Assembly (NCBI GenBank): GCA_910577805.1
Contig: CAJTOE010000162.1
Location: 1 to 5,549, forward strand
Origin: an uncultured Oscillospiraceae bacterium
GTDB taxonomy: Bacteria > Bacillota > Clostridia > Oscillospirales > Oscillospiraceae
DNA length: 5,549 nucleotides
Reading direction: 5' to 3'
Each line of letters starts with the position of its first letter. The stretch's first letter is position 1. A program made the translations under genes and the position numbers. Positions 1 to 5,510 of the stretch are shown in pieces. The notes beneath the pieces are model-generated. The model had not been told where the DNA came from, searched no databases, and worked only from the letters and a program-made list of their open reading frames with translations.

Positions 1-651
1 CAGGCCGTTTTCCTGGCAGAAGCGGGCGGCAATGGCCCGGTCGATGTCATCCCCGCCCAGGCGGTTGTCCCCGGCGATAGCGGTGATTTCGATAATATTT
101 TCAAAGCACTCCACAATGCTCACATCCAGAGTCCCGCCGCCGAAATCCACGATCATGAGCTGACAGTCGCCGGTCTGGGAAGCATACCGGTGGTACAGCG
201 CGGCGGCGGATGGCTCGTTGATCAAGCGCTTTACCGTCAGGCCCGCCAGCTGGGCGGCCAGCTTTGTGGCGCAGCGCTGGTCGTCGTTGAAGTAGGCGGG
301 TACGCTGATGACGGCCTCCTCCACGTCCTCGCCCAGGTAGCGCCGGGCGTCCTCCAGGAGCTGGCGCAGCACCAGAGCAGAAAGCTCCTCCGGCTTGAAG
401 CGCCGCGGCCCCAGGGTCAGCACCTTGTCCGTACCCATCCAGATTTTGAAGGAGGCCGCGGTGGCCTCCGGGTGGGTGACAAGCCGCTCCTTCGCCGCCG
501 CCCCCACCAGGACCGCGCCGTTTTCCAGCACGCTGACGGCGCTGCTGGTTTTATAGTCCCCCAGCTCGTTGGGGATCAGCTCCGCTTTGCCGTCCCGGAA
601 GATGCACACCAGACTGTTGGTCGTGCCCAGGTCAATGCCGATGATTGCCAT
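1..651 (-). CDS. hscC: Hsp70-family molecular chaperone, HscC-like (3' part outside window)
   Basis: This is an ATP-dependent chaperone of the Hsp70 family, cytoplasmic, expected to bind and release unfolded or specific client proteins with J-domain partners. I read 217 codons without a stop from ATG at 651 to the window edge. The ATPase signatures are present in order: phosphate-1 loop DLGTTNS (residues 7-13), the catalytic-lysine region ASFK with K69, VPAYFND (117-123), INEPSAAAL (144-152), the phosphate-2 loop DFGGGTLDVS (169-178) and AGDNRLGGDD (193-202). The short spacing between landmarks and the segments around IPNELG, FKIWMG and EELSALVLR resemble HscC more than housekeeping DnaK, but the substrate-binding domain that would settle this is missing. 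A strong AAGGAGGA site lies 5 nt before the ATG. It follows the 55-aa gene by 62 nt with no promoter evident between, so the two are probably cotranscribed. Family assignment is firm; the HscC subfamily is a judgement from memory. Confidence 0.93.
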   Translation of the reverse strand, partial: MAIIGIDLGTTNSLVCIFRDGKAELIPNELGDYKTSSAVSVLENGAVLVGAAAKERLVTHPEATAASFKIWMGTDKVLTLGPRRFKPEELSALVLRQLLEDARRYLGEDVEEAVISVPAYFNDDQRCATKLAAQLAGLTVKRLINEPSAAALYHRYASQTGDCQLMIVDFGGGTLDVSIVECFENIIEITAIAGDNRLGGDDIDRAIAARFCQENGL

Positions 652-656
652 ATCGC

Positions 657-664
657 TCCTCCTT
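657..664 (-). promoter_or_regulatory. Ribosome binding site of the Hsp70 gene
   Basis: Reading the minus strand, AAGGAGGA ends 5 nt before the ATG at 651. It is a near-perfect Shine-Dalgarno sequence and fixes that start, which also places the DLGTTNS loop at the usual distance from the N-terminus. Confidence 0.85.
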
Positions 665-713
665 GTCGCTTGGCAGACTGTTTTCGCAGGCTGTCGCAAT
701 ATCAAAGTAGAAA

Positions 714-881
714 TTATGTATTTTCCAGCCGCAGAACCAACGCCTCCGGGATGGATTCTTCCATAATCTCCCGGTCCAGCAGGAACGCCAGCTCCTGGGC
801 GGCGGCGTTCAGCTTGTCTGCGGCCTTGGGGCCGAATTCGGTTGTATCTTTCGGCACATAGCCGCGTTTGACAGTTTCCAT
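714..881 (-). CDS. Small hypothetical protein (55 aa) upstream of Hsp70
   Basis: I do not recognise this protein. It runs from ATG at 881 to TAA at 714-716. It begins METVKRGYVPKDTTEFGP and continues with a stretch (about residues 19-52) that looks helical and amphipathic, with Ala, Leu and Glu clusters and one Pro at 45. It has no cysteines, membrane segment or signal peptide. Support for coding: G/C-rich third positions through the middle, matching the neighbours; position directly between a good promoter and the Hsp70 gene in the same orientation; and an in-frame TGA just upstream that leaves this ATG as the natural start. Against: the ribosome site is modest, an AAGGA about 11 nt upstream, longer than usual. 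By position it might be a partner or regulator of the chaperone, but nothing in the sequence proves this. The overlapping plus-strand frame is judged a shadow. Confidence 0.68.
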   Translation of the reverse strand: METVKRGYVPKDTTEFGPKAADKLNAAAQELAFLLDREIMEESIPEALVLRLENT

Positions 882-920
882 AGTAGGTTCAGTCCTTCAT
901 AGTCAGCTTTCTGATAAACT

Positions 921-949
921 GGAATGGTTGGTGTTAACCACAATATTCC
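921..949 (-). promoter_or_regulatory. Imperfect stem-loop in leader of the minus-strand operon
   Basis: GGAAT (921-925) pairs with ATTCC (945-949) and GGTT (926-929) with AACC (936-939), giving nine pairs interrupted by a 5-nt bulge (940-944) and closed by a 6-nt loop. It lies just inside the predicted transcript of the small protein/Hsp70 operon, whose start is expected near 956. It could be an mRNA structure or an operator. The arms are AT-rich and the bulge weakens it, so it may be chance. Read on the plus strand it is followed by a T-run (952-958), but there is no plus-strand gene ahead for it to terminate. Confidence 0.35.
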
Positions 950-962
950 GATTTTTTTCTTG

Positions 963-991
963 ATTATAGCATCTTCCCTATCCTAATTCAA
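963..991 (-). promoter_or_regulatory. Sigma-A promoter for small protein/Hsp70 operon
   Basis: On the minus strand, TTGAAT (986-991) and TATAAT (963-968) are separated by exactly 17 nt. TG lies one base before the -10 box, giving an extended -10. Transcription should start near 956 and give a leader of about 75 nt to the ATG at 881. Confidence 0.82.
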
Positions 992-1122
992 TCCGATTTC
1001 TGGTAGAACCGTCCAGCTTCAAAAAACGCTATTCCCAACACCATAAATAGAGAGAAGCCCTTTGGTTTCACCGCAGCTCAGACAGATGAGAGTGTGAAAA
1101 AACCATATTCTACGCGATATAC

Positions 1123-1151
1123 TTGCCATCGTGCAAAAATTTTGGTATAAT
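1123..1151 (+). promoter_or_regulatory. Sigma-A promoter for M50-scpAB-rluB operon
   Basis: TTGCCA (1123-1128) and a perfect TATAAT (1146-1151) are separated by 17 nt, with TGG before the -10 box forming an extended -10. Transcription should start around 1158-1160, about 30 nt before the TTG start of the M50 gene. No other equally good promoter was seen downstream, so it likely drives the whole plus-strand gene run. Confidence 0.86.
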
Positions 1152-1173
1152 AAACCCCTAATTCAGATAGAAC

Positions 1174-1179
1174 AGGAGG
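1174..1179 (+). promoter_or_regulatory. Ribosome binding site of the M50 protease gene
   Basis: AGGAGG ends 9 nt before TTG at 1189. It supports this TTG over the in-frame GTG at 1210, which would lie too far from it. Confidence 0.8.
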
Positions 1180-1188
1180 CGGACGGAT

Positions 1189-1875
1189 TTGGGTTCTCTG
1201 CGCAGCTTTGTGGAACAGCTGGACTGGGTGGGCATTCTGATGCTGCTGGCCGGCGCGGCGGTCAGCCTGGTGTGCATCACGGTCCACGAGCTTTCCCACG
1301 GCCTGACCGCCTACCGCCTGGGCGACCCCACCGCCAAGGTCAACGGCCGGCTCACCCTCAATCCCTTGGCCCACATCGACCCTGTGGGCCTGCTGATGAT
1401 GCTCACCGTCCGGGTGGGTTGGGCGAAGCCCGTGCCGGTGGATATGCGCAATTTCCAAAAGCCCAAGCGGGACATGGCCCTGACCGCCCTGGCCGGTCCG
1501 GTCTCCAATTTCCTGCTGGCGCTGGGGATGCTGGGGCTTGGCTCCCTGCTCTACTGGTTCGCCCCCGACGGCCAGCCCCTGGCCTACGCGCTGTTTTTCT
1601 GCTGCTACGCCGCCGTTCTCAGCGTAGGACTTGGTCTCTTCAACCTGCTGCCCCTGCCGCCCCTGGACGGCTCCAAAATCCTGTTCTCCCTCCTGCCTGA
1701 CCGGATGTACGGCACGGTTCTGCGCTACGAGCGCTACTTCATCCTGGCCGTAGTGCTGCTGGCCTGGACGGGCCTGTTCAGCGGTCCCCTGTCCTGGTGC
1801 ATGGAGCAGATTTTATGGGGGATGTGCCAGCTGACCCGGTTCCCGTTCCGCATCGTGGAATACTATTTTTTCTGA
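1189..1875 (+). CDS. Site-2-protease-type M50 intramembrane metalloprotease
   Basis: This 228-aa integral membrane zinc protease belongs to the compact M50 subgroup (YwhC-like, without PDZ domain), which cleaves substrates within the membrane. The zinc-binding HELSH motif is at residues 33-37 in the first membrane segment (about 13-35). It is followed by the family-typical YRLGDPTA, GRLTLNPLAHIDPVG and GWAKPVPV segments (about 42-84), then the GPVSN loop (103-107). The second metal-ligand motif NLLPLPPLDG (152-161) supplies D160. Further membrane segments are at about 96-122, 131-154 and 183-199. All catalytic residues are intact, so it should be active. Its substrate cannot be told from the sequence. 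The start is TTG, supported by AGGAGG 9 nt upstream and the promoter just before it. It leads the operon, and scpA begins 14 nt after its stop; this neighbourhood is common in Clostridia. Confidence 0.95.
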   Translation: MGSLRSFVEQLDWVGILMLLAGAAVSLVCITVHELSHGLTAYRLGDPTAKVNGRLTLNPLAHIDPVGLLMMLTVRVGWAKPVPVDMRNFQKPKRDMALTALAGPVSNFLLALGMLGLGSLLYWFAPDGQPLAYALFFCCYAAVLSVGLGLFNLLPLPPLDGSKILFSLLPDRMYGTVLRYERYFILAVVLLAWTGLFSGPLSWCMEQILWGMCQLTRFPFRIVEYYFF

Positions 1876-1878
1876 AAT

Positions 1879-1885
1879 GAGGTGA
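1879..1885 (+). promoter_or_regulatory. Ribosome binding site of scpA
   Basis: GAGGTGA matches the 16S rRNA tail and ends 4 nt before the TTG at 1890 (its GAGG core sits 7 nt away). The next in-frame ATG lies beyond the conserved FTGPLDL motif, so TTG is the real start. Confidence 0.8.
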
Positions 1886-1889
1886 GCGT

Positions 1890-2702
1890 TTGGACAGTCC
1901 GATCTACCATCTGGAGCACGTGGTCAAGGCGAAGGCGGAAAATCTGGAGGATTTTACCGGCCCGCTGGACCTGATCCTCCACCTGCTCAGTAAAAACAAG
2001 ATGGAGATTCAGGACATCCAGATCGCCCTGATTCTGGAACAGTACCTGGAGTGGATGGACCGCCGCCGGGAGCTGGACCTGGAAGTCGCCAGTGAGTTTG
2101 TGGCTATGGCCTCCCATCTGGTGTATATCAAGACCCGGATGCTCCTGTCCATCCACGACGAGGAGGCTCTTACCGAGATGGAAGAGCTGATCGCGTCCCT
2201 GGAGGCCCGCCAGCGCAACGAGAACTATCTGAAGGTCAAAGCGGTGGTGGACCAGCTGGACCAGCGGTGGCTGTACGGCCGGGACTACATCCCCAAGCCC
2301 CCGGAGGCCGCCGCCTCCCAGAAGCGCTATGAGTACGTTCACGACCGGAAGGACCTGGCCAAGGCCATGCAGGAAGTGATGCGGCGCAGGGGCGACCGGC
2401 TTCCCCCGCCGGTGTCCGCCTTTCAGGGCATCGTGGGCCGGGAGCCATACCCCGTGGCAGAGAAGGCCTCGGAGCTTCTGCGGCGGCTGCTGGTCACGGG
2501 AGTCACCCGGTTCCGGGCCTTGTTCCGGGGCAGCCGGAGCCGCTCGGAGATTGTGGCGACCTTCCTGGCGGTGCTGGAGCTGTGCAAATCCAAGCGCCTC
2601 CAGCTGGCGGGGACCCAGGAGGAGTGTACCGTCACGGTGCTGGACAAGCCCGCCGGTCAGGCGGGAGAGCCGGAGGAGAGCGAGGTGGAGACATGGACCT
2701 GA
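1890..2702 (+). CDS. scpA: Segregation and condensation protein A (kleisin)
   Basis: ScpA is the kleisin subunit of the bacterial SMC condensin. It bridges the SMC heads, binds a ScpB dimer, and helps compact and segregate the newly replicated chromosome at the nucleoid. The 270-aa product has the family N-terminal signature FTGPLDLILHLL (residues 22-33), then EQYLEWM and LDLEVASEFVAMASHLVYIK (62-81), a helical SMC-neck-binding region. A variable, charged middle follows (about 88-185), with a Pro-rich turn at 171-174. The C-terminal winged helix (about 190-250) includes SRSEIVATFLAVLELCK (217-233), which docks on the SMC cap. Length is normal for the family, with an acidic tail after about 250. 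The start is TTG with GAGGTGA upstream. It overlaps scpB by 10 nt, which suggests coupled translation and matched subunit amounts. Confidence 0.96.
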   Translation: MDSPIYHLEHVVKAKAENLEDFTGPLDLILHLLSKNKMEIQDIQIALILEQYLEWMDRRRELDLEVASEFVAMASHLVYIKTRMLLSIHDEEALTEMEELIASLEARQRNENYLKVKAVVDQLDQRWLYGRDYIPKPPEAAASQKRYEYVHDRKDLAKAMQEVMRRRGDRLPPPVSAFQGIVGREPYPVAEKASELLRRLLVTGVTRFRALFRGSRSRSEIVATFLAVLELCKSKRLQLAGTQEECTVTVLDKPAGQAGEPEESEVETWT

Positions 2703-3286
2703 AGGAGCGTAAGGAGCTGGAACGCAGTCTGGAGGCGGTGCTGTTCGCGGCGGGGGAGCCGGTGCCGGTGGAGCGGCTGTGCCTGGGGCTGGAGACCGAC
2801 CGCCCCAGCATCGACGCCGCGGCCAAAAAGCTCATGGACCGGTATAAATACGACCGCCGGGGCATCCGGTTAGTCCGGCTGGACACCAGCTATCAGCTCT
2901 GCTCCGCCCCGGAGTACGCTGCCCAGGTGCGGAAAACCCTGGAAAGCCGCCGCCCGCCGAAGCTCTCCCCTCCGGCTCTGGAGGTTCTGGCCGTCATTGC
3001 CTACTTCCAGCCGGTGACCAGGGCCTATGTGGACCAGGTCCGGGGGGTGGACAGCTCCTACACGGTGGGTCTGCTGCTGGAACGGGAGCTGATTCAGGAG
3101 AGCGGCCGTCTGCCGGTGCCGGGCCGGCCGATCCTGTATAAAACGACGAAAAATTTTCTGCGGTGCTTCGGCCTGAACGGCCTGGATGACCTGCCCCCCC
3201 TGCCGGACCTCCCCAGAGAGGGGGAGCAGGCGGTCCAGGCGCTGGAACAGGCCATGGAGGAGCTGCAAGAGGAGCCAGAGATATGA
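2693..3286 (+). CDS. scpB: Segregation and condensation protein B
   Basis: ScpB is the dimeric winged-helix accessory subunit that binds the central region of ScpA in the SMC-ScpAB condensin. The product is 197 aa. The first winged helix spans about residues 6-83, starting with LEAVLFAAGEPVPVERL. The second, about 92-165, carries the strongly conserved LEVLAVIAYFQPVTRAYVD (96-114), RGVDS (117-121) and PGRPILYKTT (143-152), then NFLRCFGLNGLDDLPPLP. An acidic helical tail of some 25 residues ends the protein. I chose ATG at 2693 because GAGGTGGAG lies just upstream and the first conserved helix begins soon after. Longer frames starting near 2582 lie entirely within the end of scpA. It overlaps scpA by 10 nt and the next gene by 4 nt (ATGA), indicating translational coupling on both sides. 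Confidence 0.96.
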   Translation: MDLKERKELERSLEAVLFAAGEPVPVERLCLGLETDRPSIDAAAKKLMDRYKYDRRGIRLVRLDTSYQLCSAPEYAAQVRKTLESRRPPKLSPPALEVLAVIAYFQPVTRAYVDQVRGVDSSYTVGLLLERELIQESGRLPVPGRPILYKTTKNFLRCFGLNGLDDLPPLPDLPREGEQAVQALEQAMEELQEEPEI

Positions 3287-3915
3287 ACGGCTATGTGATC
3301 GCCGCACTGATCCTCGCCATTTTCTTCTGTATCGGGTGCATCCGGATCGGGGGCGGAGCCAGTCTGGGGGACGAGGGGCTGACCGCCTGGGTCCGGCTGG
3401 GACCGAAAAAGATCGTCCTCTACCCCATGAAGCCCAAGCCGGAGAAGCCGCCCAAGAAGAAGCCAAAGCCCCAAAAACCTCCCAAGCCCAGGAAGGAGAA
3501 GCCGCCCAAGCCCAAGACCAGCTTAGGCAGCAAGCTGCGGGAAGGAAAGCTGCTGGCGGACATCTTCGTGCCCATCGCCCTGGAGGCGGCTAAGGGATTT
3601 TTCTATAAGCTTCAGATTGACGTGCTGGAGCTGTACATCCACGTGGGAGCTTACGACCCGGCGGACGGTGCTGTCCTGTACGGGCGGGCCAACGCTCTGG
3701 CCGCGGCCGTCTGGCTCCCCCTGAACCAGGCGTTCCGCATCCGGGAGGGCCGGGTGCGGGTGGACTGGGACCCCCTGGCGGAAAAGCTGGTCTGCGCCGG
3801 ACAGCTGGCACTGTCTCTGCGCATCGGGGAGATCCTGTGGATCGGCCTGCGATTTGGACTCAAGGCCCTGGCGGGCTTTTTGCGCTATCGGCGCTTGAAA
3901 AGAAAGGCGGTTTGA
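3283..3915 (+). CDS. DUF2953 domain-containing membrane-anchored protein
   Basis: This 210-aa protein fits the DUF2953 family, found in Firmicutes and often near scpAB and ytfJ; its function is not known. One N-terminal membrane segment is seen (about residues 4-20), then a short region ending LGPKKIVLYP. A Lys/Pro-rich low-complexity linker (50-78) made of repeated KP/PK units follows. The conserved-looking domain (about 90-195) has alternating strands such as IDVLELYIHVGAYDPADGAVLYG and VRVDWDPL (158-165). The C-terminus is basic. By topology rules the basic linker favours a cytoplasmic location for the main domain, but this is uncertain. The start ATG overlaps the scpB stop as ATGA, and ytfJ begins 3 nt after its stop, so all are surely cotranscribed. 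The pairing with ytfJ suggests a sporulation-linked role, as an inference only. Confidence 0.85.
   Translation: MNGYVIAALILAIFFCIGCIRIGGGASLGDEGLTAWVRLGPKKIVLYPMKPKPEKPPKKKPKPQKPPKPRKEKPPKPKTSLGSKLREGKLLADIFVPIALEAAKGFFYKLQIDVLELYIHVGAYDPADGAVLYGRANALAAAVWLPLNQAFRIREGRVRVDWDPLAEKLVCAGQLALSLRIGEILWIGLRFGLKALAGFLRYRRLKRKAV
3430..3516 (+). repeat. Lys/Pro-rich low-complexity tract within the DUF2953 gene
   Basis: The DNA is a degenerate array of AAG and CCC/CCN codons encoding 29 residues composed almost only of Lys and Pro, with single Glu, Gln and Arg substitutions. It is not an exact repeat. It reads as an extended, strongly positive linker between the membrane segment and the DUF2953 domain. 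Confidence 0.8.
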
Positions 3916-3918
3916 TTT

Positions 3919-4362
3919 ATGGAGAAGCAAGAAAAGCAAGGTCACATCGGCGAGCTGATCGAATCTACCCTGAACAACATCCGAAGCTTTGCCCAGACCA
4001 ACACCATCATCGGCACCCCCATCCAGGCGGAGGGCGTGACCCTGATCCCCGTCTCCCGCATGTCCGTGGGCTACGGCGGCGGCGGCATGGAGCTGTCCAC
4101 CAAGGACGGCAAGGTGGCCGACGGCAGCTACGGCGGGGGCACCGGCGCGGGCGCGCGGCTGGACCCGGTGGCGTTTCTGGTCATCCGGGGGGACAGCGTG
4201 AAGCTGCTTCCCGTAGCGCCGCCGCCGGCCAACACCATCGACCGGGTGATCGAGACGGTCCCGGAGGTGGTGGACAAGGTGACCGGCTTTATTGAAAAGC
4301 AGCAGGAGAAAAAGGCCGCTGCCGCCGCGGAAAAATTGGAAGAAGCGGACTTGGCGGAGTAA
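3919..4362 (+). CDS. ytfJ: Sporulation protein YtfJ / GerW
   Basis: YtfJ (GerW) is a spore protein of endospore formers; in Bacillus subtilis it is made in the forespore and needed for normal germination. Its biochemical activity is unknown. The 147-aa product shows the family pattern: an N-terminal helical part (about residues 8-27), then NTIIGTPIQAEGVTLIPVS (28-46). Glycine-rich segments follow, GYGGGG (51-56, after VSRMSV) and YGGGTGAGAR (71-80), then DPVAFLVIRGDSVKLLPV (82-99) and a C-terminal Lys/Ala/Glu-rich helix (about 120-147). Length and order are typical. ATG at 3919 is preceded by AAAGGCGG with 8-nt spacing. It starts 3 nt after the DUF2953 stop and lies 59 nt before the carboxypeptidase gene. 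No clear sigma-F or sigma-G promoter was recognised in front of it. Its presence is the best sequence evidence that the organism sporulates. Confidence 0.95.
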   Translation: MEKQEKQGHIGELIESTLNNIRSFAQTNTIIGTPIQAEGVTLIPVSRMSVGYGGGGMELSTKDGKVADGSYGGGTGAGARLDPVAFLVIRGDSVKLLPVAPPPANTIDRVIETVPEVVDKVTGFIEKQQEKKAAAAAEKLEEADLAE

Positions 4363-4387
4363 TTCGGGCCGATTGGGGAGACACTAG

Positions 4388-4417
4388 GGTCACAAATTTT
4401 TTCGGAAAAGGGTGACC
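4388..4417 (+). promoter_or_regulatory. Hairpin covering the carboxypeptidase ribosome binding site
   Basis: GGTCAC (4388-4393) and GTGACC (4412-4417) form a perfect 6-bp inverted repeat. Inside it TTTT (4398-4401) can pair with AAAA (4406-4409) around a 4-nt TCGG loop. The AAAAGGG ribosome site (4406-4412) lies in the 3' arm, 4 to 5 nt before the TTG start. When folded the RNA would hide this site, so translation might depend on coupling or an unwinding factor. There is no T-run after the stem, so it does not look like a terminator. Confidence 0.5.
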
Positions 4418-4421
4418 TGCC

Positions 4422-5510
4422 TTGAAGCGTATCGTGTCTGCTTTGCTGATTTTCCTGCTTTTGCCCATGCCCACCGCCCAGGCGGTGGGCACGTCCGCCT
4501 CTTCCGCCGTTCTCATGGACGCGGACAGCGGACGGGTGCTGTACGCCCACAACCCCCACGACAAGCGGCTGATTGCCAGCATCACCAAGCTGATGACCGC
4601 CCTGGTGGTGCTGGAGTCCGGCACGGACCTGCGGGAGCTGGTGAAGGTGGACGCCGCGGCCACCCGCGCGGAAGGCTCCTCTATTTATCTGCGCCCCGGA
4701 GAGGAGATCACAGTGGAGGGTTTACTGTACGGCCTGCTGCTCCATTCGGGCAACGACGCGGCTCTGGCCCTGGCCCTCCACTGCGGCGGGACGGTGGAGG
4801 CGTTTGTGGACCGGATGAACCGGAAGGCCCAGGAGCTTGGTATGGAGAACTCCAGCTTTGCCAACCCCAACGGCCTGAACGCGGAGGACCACTACTCCAC
4901 CGCCTTCGACATGGCCTTACTGGCACGGGCCTGCCTGGCAAATCCGACCCTGCGGGAAATCGCCGCCACCAAGAGCATTTCCATCGGGGGACGGGTGTTC
5001 ACCAACCACAATAAGCTGCTGTGGCGGTACGAGGGGTGCATCGGCCTGAAAACCGGCTATACGGAGAAGGCGGGACGGACCCTGGTCTCCGCCGCCCAGC
5101 GGGACGGGGTCACCCTGATTGCGGTGACCCTCAACGACCCGGACGACTGGAAGGACCACGCCGCCCTGCTGGACTACGGCTTTGAGACGTACACCCATCA
5201 GGAGCTGGTCCGGGCCGGGGAGGAGATCACTACCCTGCCCGTGTCCGGCGCGCTGGTCCCCCAGGTCAAGGTCACGGCGGCGGAGGGCGCGTCTTATCCC
5301 CTGCGGGCGGGGGAAACCCTACAGCGGGAGTTGATGTTACGCTCCCCCTGCCCGGAGGCCCCGGTGCGCCAGGGGGACGCGGCGGGGGAGCTGGTCTGGC
5401 GGCTGAACGGGGAAATTGCGGCCAGGGTGCCTCTGGTCTACGCCGGCAGCGCGGCGGACTGCCGCTGTAAAGCGAGGGAGTTTTTTTGGAAGAACGTATT
5501 CAAAAATTGA
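4422..5510 (+). CDS. Exported D-alanyl-D-alanine carboxypeptidase (DacB/DacF-type PBP)
   Basis: This low-molecular-weight penicillin-binding protein trims the terminal D-alanine from peptidoglycan stem peptides outside the membrane, limiting cross-linking; it belongs to peptidase family S11. The 362-aa precursor has a signal peptide (about residues 1-21, cleavage likely after AQA). The three active-site motifs are intact: SITK (53-56, nucleophile S53), SGN (109-111) and KTG (210-212). FANPNGL (146-152) is also typical. After about residue 255 comes a PBP5-type C-terminal beta domain, and the end is a short amphipathic stretch (REFFWKNVFKN) that might touch the membrane. The start is TTG behind AAAAGGG. 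It follows ytfJ and its last 25 nt overlap the next gene. In Bacillus, similar enzymes act in vegetative wall (DacA) or spore cortex (DacB, DacF); the neighbours favour a sporulation role, so I give no symbol. Confidence 0.94.
   Translation: MKRIVSALLIFLLLPMPTAQAVGTSASSAVLMDADSGRVLYAHNPHDKRLIASITKLMTALVVLESGTDLRELVKVDAAATRAEGSSIYLRPGEEITVEGLLYGLLLHSGNDAALALALHCGGTVEAFVDRMNRKAQELGMENSSFANPNGLNAEDHYSTAFDMALLARACLANPTLREIAATKSISIGGRVFTNHNKLLWRYEGCIGLKTGYTEKAGRTLVSAAQRDGVTLIAVTLNDPDDWKDHAALLDYGFETYTHQELVRAGEEITTLPVSGALVPQVKVTAAEGASYPLRAGETLQRELMLRSPCPEAPVRQGDAAGELVWRLNGEIAARVPLVYAGSAADCRCKAREFFWKNVFKN
5474..5480 (+). promoter_or_regulatory. Ribosome binding site of the pseudouridine synthase gene
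   Basis: GAGGGAG, inside the end of the carboxypeptidase gene, ends 5 nt before the TTG at 5486 and supports that start in the overlapping frame. Confidence 0.65.

Larger units (their letters stand above)
882..1188. other. Divergent intergenic region between chaperone operon and scp operon
   Basis: This roughly 300-bp stretch is clearly more AT-rich than its surroundings. It contains the leader of the minus-strand operon with an imperfect stem-loop (921-949), the minus-strand promoter (963-991), the plus-strand promoter (1123-1151) and a leader of about 30 nt before the M50 protease gene. The part between the two -35 boxes (992-1122) holds no convincing gene or operator. A weak 6-bp hairpin at 1054-1069 has no T-run after it. 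I see no CIRCE-type heat-shock operator (TTAGCACTC/GAGTGCTAA) despite the chaperone next door. Confidence 0.75.

Noticed and set aside
190..861. Plus-strand open frame of 223 codons
   Set aside because: It lies opposite the Hsp70 and 55-aa genes, its product is low-complexity with no recognisable domain, and the minus strand carries clear Hsp70 motifs.
921..958. Rho-independent terminator on the plus strand (stem-loop then seven T)
   Set aside because: The stem is AT-rich and bulged, and no plus-strand gene lies upstream that would need a terminator.
1054..1069. Small hairpin GAAGCC/GGTTTC
   Set aside because: Only six pairs including one G-U, with no following T-run; compatible with chance.
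882..1188. CIRCE heat-shock operator next to the chaperone operon
   Set aside because: The TTAGCACTC/GAGTGCTAA inverted repeat is not present in the intergenic region.
1131..1700. Plus-strand open frame of 189 codons starting before the M50 gene
   Set aside because: It is a second frame over the M50 protease gene with a Gly/Arg/Pro-rich product, typical of shadows in GC-rich DNA, and its start falls inside the promoter.
2870..3466. Long minus-strand frames opposite scpB and the DUF2953 gene
   Set aside because: Arg/Ser/Pro-rich shadow products without ribosome sites or promoters, opposite well-identified genes.
4363..4421. Possible forespore sigma-F or sigma-G promoter before the carboxypeptidase gene
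   Set aside because: No pair of boxes resembling the known consensus at proper spacing could be found by eye.
4412..5014. Plus-strand open frame of 200 codons
   Set aside because: It overlaps the carboxypeptidase in another frame. Its product has no motif, whereas the real frame has signal peptide, SITK, SGN and KTG.
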